From: Hippopus hippopus
Taxonomy: Eukaryota; Mollusca; Bivalvia; Cardiida; Cardiidae
NCBI GenBank assembly: GCA_946811185.2
Contig: OX328105.1
Location: forward strand, 52,886,845-52,950,844
Direction of reading: 5' to 3'
DNA: 64,000 bases
In this document: positions 9,466-17,751 of the stretch, in pieces
Numbering within the stretch: the first letter of the stretch is position 1
How the letters are laid out: every line of letters begins with the position of its first letter
Position numbers and translations under genes: made by a program
The notes under the pieces: model-generated
Databases searched by the model: none
Seen by the model: only the letters and a program-made list of their open reading frames with translations
What the model was told of the DNA's origin: nothing

Positions 9466-9697
9466 TTTAGCTCTTTACCAGATGAAAAAATTTTAGACTG
9501 GTCCGAACAGAAAGCATTTGCAGAAGACAAATTAAAGATGGCTTCTCAAATGCTGGATTTTGTCCTTCATAGGGTAGAAAACATTGTGGGAAAAGGAGAA
9601 AATGCTGGTTACCAGCATTTTCTCCTTTTACCACAATGTTTTCAAAAGGCTTCTTTCCAAGATTTGTTAAAACCTGGAATTGTTTAGTAAAGGGTTA
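9466..9697 (-). mobile_element. Foldback MITE, orientation B
   Basis: It begins CTCTTTACCAGATG, has an almost perfect hairpin around GCTGGTTACCAGC and ends TTTAGTAAAGGGTTAT. The flanking TTAA has decayed to TTAG/TTAT. Confidence 0.8.
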
Positions 9698-9769
9698 TTA
9701 TATCAAAGACAACAGCCATTATTTGATCCAAATTGATTTGTTTTGCTTTTCAATCCGGACAAACTACAT

Positions 9770-9992
9770 TTAACCCTATACCACCGTTTCGTTTTAACGA
9801 CTCGGAAAGAATAGCCTTTCCAAAACCACGTGGGAAAAGGAGAAGATGCTGGTAACCAGCGTTTTCTCCTTTTCCCACAAGGTTTTCTACATTTTCATAG
9901 ACATTTGCCATCATTTGAACTAAATTTTATATGTCGTCTGCAAATGCTTTCAATTTGGACCAGTCTAAAATTTTGTTGTCTAAAAGAGTTAA
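9770..9992 (+). mobile_element. Foldback MITE, orientation A
   Basis: TTAACCCTATACCACC at the left, AAAAGAGTTAA at the right, centre GCTGGTAACCAGC. Confidence 0.8.
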
Positions 9993-10254
9993 TACTTTTG
10001 TTAAAAGGTAACAAATTAAAATTAGTCCTGGCCCTCTTATTAGGTTTTGGCTCTTATGTTACTGTTTATATGTTGCTAACAGTTACTGAAAGGTTATAAA
10101 CAAACAATGTCAAAAAAACATAGAAGAGGTTTTTTTTTCTTTGATGTGCTTTTTAATTTACTGCAGAATAGAGGCTTCATATCTATTGGAAAAAATATGC
10201 TAGCATTTTGATAGCAAGAAATCAACATATGTAAACCTAATACTAAAATGGTTT

Positions 10255-10460
10255 TAATTCTTTGCCAAACAATCCAAAAGAAAGAAAGCTTTTGAAAACA
10301 TTGTTCGAAAAGGAAAAAAGCTGATAACCTCTAACAGTTTCTCTTTTCCCCCACATTGTTTTCTCTACCATTTCAAAGATCATTAATTTCAGCCTTATTT
10401 GTTTAGTCATCTGCAGATGCTTCAATTCAGACAGGTCTAAAATTTTGTCATCTAGTAAAA
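10255..10460 (+). mobile_element. Foldback MITE, diverged, right end replaced by another insertion
   Basis: It starts TTCTTTGCCAAACAATCC and keeps TTTGAAAACATTGTTCG and TCATCTGCAGATGC. The right end stops at CATCTAGTAAAA, where the ATGTCTCCC element begins. Confidence 0.65.
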
Positions 10461-10828
10461 TTATGTCTCCCACCGTCAGGGTCGGGAGACATATTGTTTT
10501 TCCCTGTGCGTCCGTCTCTCTGTCCGTCTGTCTGTCAGTCAGAAATCATGTCCCCTCTGTAACTCGAAAACCTTTTAAGATATTTTGATAAAACTTCACA
10601 CATTTGTAAAGCACTATGAGACGAAGTGTCATGCACAAGAACCATAACTCTGGCTTGTATATTTTTCCGAGTTATTTCCCTTTGATTATTTTCCTTACTC
10701 ATTTTACGTACAATTCCGTGTCTGCTCTATAACTCGAAAACCGTTAGAGAAAAATGACCATTATTTCAGTTAGAAATTGCCTTGGTCACATATCATTCCT
10801 TCTGACACCAAAAAGGGGGGAGACATTT
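10461..10828. mobile_element. Non-autonomous element with ATGTCTCCC inverted ends
   Basis: ATGTCTCCC (10463-10471) and GGGAGACAT (10818-10826) are inverted ends. The left end folds back on itself (GTCTCCCACC..GGTCGGGAGAC). A 'GTCCGTCTCTCTGTCCGTC' tract follows, as in the other HINE-like families here. No ORF. Confidence 0.6.
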
Positions 10829-10856
10829 GTTTTTTTGTAGAAAAACAAGTTCTAGT

Positions 10857-11071
10857 TTAACCTTTTAGCACATGATCCCTATTTTTTACAACCCCGAGGA
10901 AGATGCCTCTTTAAACATTGTGGGAAAAGGAGAAAATGCTGGTTACCATTAAAACAATGTCATCTACCCTATCAAAGACAAATTCGCTCATTTGAGCCAC
11001 ATTTAAATTGTCATCTGCAGATGCTTTCAATTTGGATAACTCTAGTATTTTGCCATTTGGTACAGGCTTAA
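10857..11071 (+). mobile_element. Foldback MITE with half of the hairpin deleted
   Basis: TTAACCTTTTAGCAC at the left and TACAGGCTTAA at the right. After GCTGGTTACCA the return arm CATTTTCTCC...CCCAC is missing, leaving ACAATG; this fits deletion at a hairpin. Confidence 0.75.
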
Positions 11072-11212
11072 GGGCCAAACAACATACCCGAATGTAATTG
11101 TGGTAACTAGTCGCTGACTAAACTTTTTACCAAGCAGCAAAATTTTGGACAAGACCAATTTGAAAGCATTTGCAGACGAAAAATAAATAGAGGATATTTG
11201 CTTTTTACGGTG

Positions 11213-11351
11213 AAAGATCGAAATTTATTTCATCGAGTGAACATCATCGGTAATATTTTCACGAGTGGCGCAGCCACGAGTGAAAATATTACTGATGATG
11301 TTCACGAGATGAAATAAATTTCGATCTTTCACCGAAAAAAACAAATATTCT
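11213..11351. repeat. Large palindrome (~140 bp)
   Basis: The left arm (CGGTGAAAGATCGAAATTTA.., ATCATCGGTAATATTTTCAC) is mirrored by the right arm (GTGAAAATATTACTGATGAT, ..TTTCGATCTTTCACCG), with the centre near GTGGCGCAGCCAC. It is related to the pair at 48300-48600. Confidence 0.85.
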
Positions 11352-11423
11352 ATTTATTTCATGCTTTTAACCCTTTCTTTGGGGAACTTAATCAAAATCC
11401 AGAACAGTTATTTTTGGTTATTC

Positions 11424-11480
11424 CCCGTGACGTACCCCCTCCGCATAGCAAGTTGCTATGCGGAGGGGGTACGTCACGGG
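11424..11480. repeat. Perfect 57-bp GC-rich palindrome
   Basis: Two 28-base arms, CCCGTGACGTACCCCC... and its exact complement, separated by one G (centre AGCAAGTTGCT). It is much more GC-rich than its surroundings. Confidence 0.9.
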
Positions 11481-11739
11481 AAGTGTTTCCATTTGAATAA
11501 AATTTTACTGAGTCACTGGGACCCAGTGCCACTGAAAAAGTTGAGTCCCATTGAGTTTCTTCTGAGTCCCATTTTTTCTTCCGTAAATCATCTTTTTAAT
11601 GAAGACCACTTTGGTTGGGGGATAGAATGAAGAAGGGAAAAAACCTTGCACTTCACAAGATTTTTTCCTCCCTTTCCACATAGTCATTTTCAGAGGACAG
11701 CAGTTTTGAAATACTACCCTGAGTGTCTCTCTAATGGAA

Positions 11740-11961
11740 TGTAACCTTTTACCAGTCCACAATATAACCGTGAGTAAGAAAGCCTTTGAAAATAGTGTGG
11801 GAAAAGGAGAAAATACTTGTAACAAGCATTTTCTCCTTGTCCTACAATGTTTTCTACCCTTCTTTAAACAAATTTCAGTGTTAGAGTCACTTTTCTTTTG
11901 TCGTCTTCAAATGCTTTCAGTTTGGACAAGTCTAAAATTTTACTGTTTCGTAAAGAGTTAA
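11740..11961 (+). mobile_element. Foldback MITE, orientation A, inside the 1.75-kb insertion
   Basis: It starts GTAACCTTTTACCAG and ends GTAAAGAGTTAA. The hairpin centre is changed to ACTTGTAACAAGC, with both arms altered in a matching way over ACTTGT/ACAAG. Confidence 0.75.
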
Positions 11962-12099
11962 ATGGATTGGTTTGTTAACCTTATAAAAAGGATGATCAAA
12001 TCACAAAAGAGAACTAAACTTAGATACTAAGTAAGCCTTGTAATATGAATGACTAGTTTAACCTGACTAGAAATCAAAAAGTCTTTATGGATCCTTTCG

Positions 12100-12354
12100 C
12101 AGACTTAATTTGCTGAGCAAGTCGGTGGCCGTCACTCGAAATGTATGTCACACGATTGAACTTCTCTGAAAGTCCGTACAACCTGTTGTGAAAATATTTT
12201 TCTGCTTGGTTTCACAGCAAATTAAACACTTCATGCAAATGCAAGAATCTGTATCATCAGTGTCTTTCACTAATCAAACTTTAAAGGCAGGATCTTTCAG
12301 CCACTGGTCTTGGAAAGATCGAGAATGTTTTTTCTTTTCTGCCGGGGAAGCCAT
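12100..12354 (-). pseudogene. Decayed N-terminus of a BED/TTF-type zinc-finger (hAT-like) protein
   Basis: On the minus strand an ATG at 12354-12352 opens MASPAEKKKHSRSFQDQWL, followed by KDPAFKV, a TGA, then LVKDTDDTDSCICMKC and LICC..., and a second TGA before HTF. The order 'W-x-F/W, acidic, C-x2-C ... C ... H' resembles the N-terminal zinc-finger region of hAT-type transposase relatives. The two stops (probably from Trp and Arg codons) show decay. Exact family uncertain. Confidence 0.45.
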
Positions 12355-13160
12355 CTTCTGTTTCAGCATACAAGTGCTAAGCAACAGCTGTTGTCCCGCT
12401 CAGTTCGCCGGGAAAGACAGTATAGATGTAACGCGGGTAACCAGTCTTAGGAAAGAGATTGGTAAGAGTTTACATGTTGGCGAACCAAGTTCTATTTATA
12501 GACATTTTGGAATTCCGATGGTCAGTTTGTACAGGCAGAGTTAAAATCTTCGTATTTCGAATTGTTTTCGGTGTTGATGTAGTCTAATTTAATTATCGTT
12601 TTGACCCAATTTTGACTGCGTCCCAGGGACGTGATCAGCTTATTTATTTTGCGTCCGAGCTGATTTTCATGCGTATATAGATACTTTTACGTCGTAAATG
12701 GAAACCCTGGCAACGCATTACAATATTACGTCAAGCGCGAGAAATGTAAGGTAAATTACGTCATATTTCCAGCTGGTTTTGAGGTACACGCATTTTACCT
12801 AGGTAACTAGTGCGCGGGAACAACTGTTTCCGCCTTCAATTGAAGAGTTAGAATATAAAAATCGATATTTTCACTGATCGTAACCATGAAATATCGAAAA
12901 ATATTTCACCGATATTTCTCAATAACCTACCGGAAAGCATGAAATAAAATGTTGCTATACTGGTGATTTCTGTCTTTGATAGGGTAGAAAACATTGTGGG
13001 AAAAGGAGAAAATGCTGGTTACCAGCATTTTCTCCTTTTCCTACAATGTTTTTTCAAAGCCTACTTTTTCAGGGTGGTTAAAACTGGGGATTGTATGGTA
13101 AAGGGTTAAATACATATGCAACTTGACCTGACCTGAAATCTACATGGCTTAAGTAAATCC

Positions 13161-13356
13161 AAACCCTTTACCACACAATCCTGAGTTTTAACGACAGTGA
13201 AAAAGTAGGCTTTTGAAAACACTGGGGGAAAAAGAGAAAATGCTGGTAACAAGCAATTTCTCCTTTGCCACAGAAATTTCTGCCCCATCAAAGAAAACTT
13301 TGACAAATGCTGTCAAATTGGTCATGTCAAACATTTTATCTTGCGGTAAAGAGTTT
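13161..13356 (+). mobile_element. Foldback MITE, orientation A, diverged
   Basis: AAACCCTTTACCACACAATC at the left, TTGCGGTAAAGAG at the right. The hairpin return arm is damaged (GCAATTTCTCC). Confidence 0.75.
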
Positions 13357-13489
13357 TAAGAGACTTTATGCATTAACTTATTTGCACTTATATTTGAACA
13401 CAACCCTGTTATATGAACATGTCAAAATTTATGCAACTGACTTATTCTTGATTGAACAAAATCTTCCATTGGTTTCAGGGGATGTTTGT

Positions 13490-13745
13490 TCCAAAATATC
13501 TTCTGTTTGGACAAGTCCACCATTTTGTCATCTGGTAAATAGTTGCCAGACACTGAAGACTAAGGGCTTGTCATAATTGAGAGTGTTTGCAGATGACATA
13601 ATATAATCAAATGAAGCTCAAATATGGAAATCTAGGGACTTGAGTCTGTTACAGTAAAAAACAGCATTTTCTCCTTTTCCCACAATGTTTTCAAAAGCCG
13701 AATTTCCCAGCGTCATTAAAACTCAGGATTATGTTGTAATTATTA
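13490..13745 (-). mobile_element. Foldback MITE fragments
   Basis: A right-arm fragment (TTTGGACAAGTCCACCATTT, GTCATCTGGTAAATAGTT) adjoins a decayed orientation-B copy with only the return arm of the hairpin (CAGCATTTTCTCCTTTTCCC). Confidence 0.65.
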
Positions 13746-13819
13746 ATTGTTAATTTGAAAAGACAATTGCAATCAGCACACATTTGATGATTGGTAGACA
13801 GAACACACTTGCGGTTATT

Positions 13820-13895
13820 TAAAAAGATCAAACTGCATGATTTGTGCAGTCTGATCTTGATCTACACTGGAGGCAACTATAGTTGTGAAAGATGC
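13820..13895. repeat. 'GTGTAGATC' short palindromic element
   Basis: GATCAAACTGCAT..GTGCAGTCTGATCTTGATC, then TACACTGG. This is one of a recurrent ~60-bp palindrome family (others near 51165, 52225, 55135, 56580, 59890). Confidence 0.65.
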
Positions 13896-13959
13896 TTTAT
13901 GGACTTAACTCAGTGAGGTGCTAAGTGTGTGATTCTAGACAAGGAATCAGTATTTAAGC

Positions 13960-14294
13960 CTAACTCTTCACCAAACAACAAAATTCTAGACTTGTCCAAA
14001 TTTGAAGGATTTGCAGACGACAAAATAGAAGTGACTCATAAATTGGAATTTGTTTTTGATAGGGAAGAAACCATTGTGGGAAAAGGAGAAAATGCTGGTT
14101 ACCAGCATTTTCTCCTTTTCCCACTATGTTTTCATATGTGTTCTCCTTTCAGGGAGACTCCAGGAAAGCATGGATGGGTGCACTGGCCGCTGCGATATAA
14201 CTGAAATAATGTTGAAAACAGCGTTAAACACCATACAATCAATCAATCTTCTTTCAGGGTCGTAGAAACTCACGATTGATGTGGTAAAAGAATT
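13960..14294 (-). mobile_element. Foldback MITE interrupted by a SINE fragment
   Basis: Orientation B: CCTAACTCTTCACC at the left, perfect hairpin centre GCTGGTTACCAGC, and decayed right end GTGGTAAAAGAATTA. The right arm is split at 14155-14248 by SINE sequence. Confidence 0.85.
14155..14248 (+). mobile_element. 5'-truncated SINE 3' end with 13-bp target duplication
   Basis: The SINE tail part (CTCCAGGAAAGCATGG, GTTAAACACCATACAATCAA) is flanked by TCTCCTTTCAGGG (14142-14154) and TCTTCTTTCAGGG (14247-14259), 12 of 13 identical. The host is the MITE right arm. The truncation, (ATCA)n tail and duplication fit target-primed reverse transcription. Confidence 0.85.
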
Positions 14295-14392
14295 ATGCCT
14301 TTCAATATACATGAAAGGAAATGGAAAAAACTTTTTATCTATTATTGATGAATTTTTCGATACACCACAATGACTTTGAAAACCATATGTGA

Positions 14393-14602
14393 CACTTTAC
14401 CAAACAATCCCTAGTTGTCACATACCTTAGGAAAGAGGCTTAAGTAAACATTGTGGAAAAAGAAGAAAATGCATTTTACCAGCATTTTCTCCAATACCCA
14501 CTATGTTTTCAACCCTGTTACAGTTGAATTGTTTCATTTGAGTAACAATTAATTTGTTGTCTATAACTTGGATTTGTCTAAGTTTTGTTCTGTCGTAAAA
14601 CC
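14393..14602 (+). mobile_element. Foldback MITE, orientation A, diverged
   Basis: CTTTACCAAACAATCCCTAG at the left, then a hairpin with unmatched arms (GAAAATGCATTTTACCAGC). The right end is cut at TGTCGTAAAACC by the SINE that follows. Confidence 0.65.
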
Positions 14603-14604
14603 GA

Positions 14605-14912
14605 GCCCAGGTAACTCAGTCAGTAGCATAATGAACTTGAGAACTGGGGGATTTGATCCCAGGCTGGGCTAATTTCTTTTCGAGGAGTGATGATAGTCAT
14701 TGCGACAGGATTCATTCCTCTCTCACTGCTGACCACTGTTTTGACAATGGTTATATGGGAAAGCAGCCAAGGCTTGGAAAGAATATTGTGTGCAGTACTG
14801 GTAAAAGAAACTCAGGAAAGCATGGATAGGTGCGGTAGCCACCGGGTTGTTACTGAAAGAATGTTGAAAACGGAGTTAATCACTTTTAAATCAATCATGT
14901 TCTTTCATAAAG
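14605..14912 (+). mobile_element. tRNA-derived SINE, full-length-like
   Basis: The head carries Pol III-like boxes: A box around GGTAACTCAGTCAGTAGCA and B box GGGATTTGATCCC. The body (GCGACAGGATTCATTCCT, CAGTACTGGTAAAAG, GGAAAGCATGGATAGGTGC) recurs at 33951 and, decayed, at 47390. The tail resembles the ATCA-rich tail of the other SINEs. Confidence 0.8.
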
Positions 14913-14966
14913 AGCGTCTAAATTTTGTTCTGCTGTAAAGGGTGAAATGATAGGTACTGGTACCCT

Positions 14967-15541
14967 TTAATTCTTTATTGATGACAAAATTTTAGACTGG
15001 TTCAAATGAAAGGAATTTGTCTTTGAATGGGACAAAAGCATTGTTGGAAAAGTAGAAAGTGCTTGTTTCTAGCATTTTCCCCTTTTACCAAAATGTTTTC
15101 AAAAGTTGTCTCTTTCAGGGCCACTAAAACATGGTTTTGTTTGGTTAAGGGTTAACTCTTTATCAAAGACAAATTTGAAATCTTGCCTTTACTGAAAGCA
15201 CTTGCATAAATCCAGCCTTTTCTCCTTTTCCCACAATACTTTTGAAAAAAGGTGGGTTTTTTTTGGGGGGGGGGGTCCTTAAAACTCGGGATTGTGTGGT
15301 AAAGAGTTAACAGTTGGCCACGTGACAAAATTTTAGACAAATCCAAATTGGAAGCATTTTCAACGGACATTAATATAGTAAATGTGGCACAAGTAATGGG
15401 ATTTGTCTGTAAAAGATAAGAAAACTTCGTGGGAAAAGAAGAAAATGCTGGTTACCAGCATTTTCTTCTTTTCCCACAATGTTTTCAAAAGCTTTCTTTC
15501 TCAGAGTCGTTAAAACTTGGGATTGTGTGGTAAAGGGTTAA
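14967..15541 (-). mobile_element. Chain of three foldback MITEs sharing TTAA borders
   Basis: Copies at 14967-15155, 15152-15310 and 15307-15541. The TTAA at 15152-15155 and at 15307-15310 each serve as right end of one copy and left end of the next. The first two have internal deletions. The third has a perfect hairpin with a paired change (AAAAGAAGAAAATG / CATTTTCTTCTTTT). Confidence 0.85.
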
Positions 15542-15784
15542 ACTAGATAGGATTGAAGCCTAGCAGTTAATAATCAGTGAAAAATCTTATTGAATATAGA
15601 GATTATTTCCAGTTAAAACTCTTGTTTAAACGGAAAAGGGTGTTGTTCATTTTTTCATTATCTTCATAATGACCAGTATTGACTTGAAAATTGTCATCTC
15701 TTTCCCTCATTGAGAAATTTATTGATAACTCTGTGTACTAGCTAGAGCATTTGAAAATATTGTGACTAAAGAAATAGTACTCAT

Positions 15785-16233
15785 TTAACTCATTACAAAA
15801 CAACAAAATTTTTAGACTCAACCAAATTCAAAGCATTTGCAGTCGAAAAATTAAACGTAGCTCAAAGGATGATTTTTCTCTTTAAAAGGGAAGAAAACAT
15901 TGTGGAAAAAGGAGAAAATGCTGGTTACCAGCATTTTCTCCTTTTTCCACAATGTTTTCAAAAGGCTTCTTTCTTGGGGGTCGTTAAAACGTGTGATTGT
16001 TTGGTAATGGCTTAACTCATTACAAAACAACAAAATTTTTTGACTAGTCCAAATTAGAAGTAGTTGCAGATGCACAAATTAAAGGTGGCTCAAATCAAAG
16101 GATTTGTTTGTGAAAGGTTAGAAAACATTGTGGGTAAAAAGAGAAAATGCTTTCCCACAGTGTTTTCAAAAGTCTATTTTTTCAGGGTCATTAAAACTGG
16201 GAATACCTACCGGTATGTGTGGTAATGGTTTAG
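15785..16233 (-). mobile_element. Two foldback MITEs sharing one TTAA
   Basis: 15785-16015 and 16012-16233, both orientation B with the same unusual start TTAACTCATTACAAAACAAC, so they are close sisters or a tandem duplicate. The first has a paired hairpin change (GTGGAAAAAGG / CCTTTTTCCAC); the second has lost most of the hairpin. Confidence 0.85.
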
Positions 16234-16332
16234 GCATTTATTGAATATGTCAGGGTTATTTAACTCTAATTTTCTTAACCTTCAATAACACAATTTGAAG
16301 ATTTTCCAGGGGCCCTGGCATTAAAAAAAGGC

Positions 16333-16567
16333 TTTTACCCTTTACCTGACAATCCTGAGCTTTATTGACCATGAGAAAGAAACCTTTTGAAAACATTGTT
16401 GGAAAAGGAGAAAATGCTGGTAACCAGCATTTTCTCCTTTTCCAACAATATTTTTCTACCCCTCAAAAAACAAATTTCAATTTTTAGAGATACATGTATT
16501 TATTTTGTCATCTGCAAATGCTTTTTACTAGGGCAAGTTGAAAATTATGTCGTTAGGTTAAGAGTTT
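16333..16567 (+). mobile_element. Foldback MITE, orientation A
   Basis: TTTTACCCTTTACCTGAC at the left, TTAGGTTAAGAGTTTA at the right. The hairpin has a paired change: ATTGTTGGAAAAGG with CCTTTTCCAACAAT. Confidence 0.8.
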
Positions 16568-16607
16568 ATATAAACATAATAAGCTAAAGGTTTACCTCTT
16601 TATCCAG

Positions 16608-17750
16608 TATTTTTAGCTCCACTGGCCAAAGGCCAGCAGGCTTACGTCATGGCCTGGTGTCCGTCGTCCATCCGTCTGTGTATCTGTGCGTTAACTTTTT
16701 TTTCAAACTTCTTCTCTGAAACTACCCATCCAAATTTTCCAAATTTGATGAAACTTCACAGAAATGATCCTGCCATGGTCCTCTTTAGAATTTCTTGAAA
16801 GAATTTGATTCCTTCAAAAACTCTGATTGCCATGGCAACAAAACTGAAAAATATTGAACATCTTTGAAAATCTTCTTGTCTGAAAGCATAAGGCCCAGGG
16901 CTACCAAATTTGGCATTTAGCTTTATCTAATGGACCTCTATCAAGTTTCTTCATATTATAGCCCTGGGGTCAAAATTGGCTCTGCCCTGGGGATCACAAG
17001 TTTAACATGGGCTTACATAGTGACTGTAGTTTAAAATAGTAATCAAGGAAAGTAACTCCTGTTATACAAGATAAAGTTTGTTACTATTTACCTCCCTTGA
17101 TTATCAAACTGCAGTTATACATTATTGGAGTTCGGTATTCAAGTTTTTTGGAGAGGAAATGTTCTGTTTTAAGGGGGAATGATTTATTTTGATGCTAATA
17201 GTTATGCTCACATGAATGGAATGTTTAATTTAAAAATGGAATGTTTAATTTAAAGTAAGGTTTCTATCACTCAAATTTTTTCAGAACTTTACCTTTCATG
17301 CTAATGAATAAACCTGCTTGTATTCACTGACATTATCTTTGCATTTAAAAAAATATGACTCTTTTTGTTTGGCGGGCAGGGTGGAGGTTATTTTTTCAAA
17401 GTAAGTTTATTACCATACAGACTTTTTATGCTGTATGTCTCTGTCAATGCCATTTAAGTGCATGAAACGTCAATTTTAATCTTTAAGAAATGACAAATTT
17501 TTTTTACTGTACCAAGTTTAAAGCCATTGCAAAAAGACAAATTGAATGTAGCTTAAATGACTATTTCTGTCTTTGATAGGTTAGGAAACATAGTGGGAAA
17601 AGGAGAAAATACTGGCTGACAACATGTTGTCCTTTTCTCACGATGTTTTTGAATGCCTTCTCTTTCAGGGTCATTAACACTTCGATTTGTGTGGTAAAGG
17701 GTTAAAAAGCCAGTGGAGCGATACAGGGCCATCATGGCTCTCCTGTTTCT
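16608..17750 (+). mobile_element. Helentron-like (HINE) element, AGCTCCACTGGCC family, copy A
   Basis: 5' end TTAGCTCCACTGGCCAAAGG; 3' end GCCAGTGGAGCGATACAGGG, hairpin GGGCCATCATGGC, TCTCCTG. The inverted repeat GCTCCACTGGC/GCCAGTGGAGC is near-terminal at the 5' end but about 28 bases inside the 3' end, followed by a stem-loop: the asymmetric layout of Helentrons. A foldback MITE (about 17500-17705, TTAA end) sits just before the 3' repeat. No Rep/helicase coding. Confidence 0.7.
17500..17705 (-). mobile_element. Foldback MITE nested in HINE copy A
   Basis: Orientation B, diverged. Arm GCTTAAATGACTATTTCTG, damaged hairpin (ACTGGCTGACAACATGTTG), end TGTGGTAAAGGGTTAA. Confidence 0.75.
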
Positions 17751-17751
17751 T

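Larger units (their letters stand above)
11206..12958. mobile_element. 1.75-kb insertion with palindromic end, possible non-autonomous DNA transposon
   Basis: It begins with a ~140-bp inverted repeat (11213-11351) and ends near ATCGATATTTTCACTG..GAAATAAAATG. It contains a 57-bp GC-rich palindrome, an internal foldback MITE (about 11740-11961) and, on the minus strand, the decayed start of a zinc-finger protein. Superfamily unknown; clean terminal repeats were not found. Confidence 0.5.
11118..13109 (-). mobile_element. Foldback MITE split by a 1.75-kb insertion
   Basis: The left half (11118-11205, CTTTTTACC..GCATTTGCAGACG) and right half (about 12962-13109, TCTTTGATAGGGTAG through the hairpin to GTAAAGGGTTAA) together make one orientation-B copy. 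The joined halves are in register with intact copies, so the DNA between is a single insertion or a nest of insertions. Confidence 0.8.

Noticed and set aside
9409..9687. Recurrent frames reading KAFADDK..ENIVGKGENAGYQHFLLFPQCF
   Set aside because: The same peptide appears wherever the foldback MITE occurs (for example 3961, 21127, 53437, 58461). It is MITE sequence read in one frame, not a protein family.
12188..12544. 118-residue + strand frame
   Set aside because: The minus strand over the same bases carries the recognisable zinc-finger-like start; the + frame resembles nothing and is its shadow.
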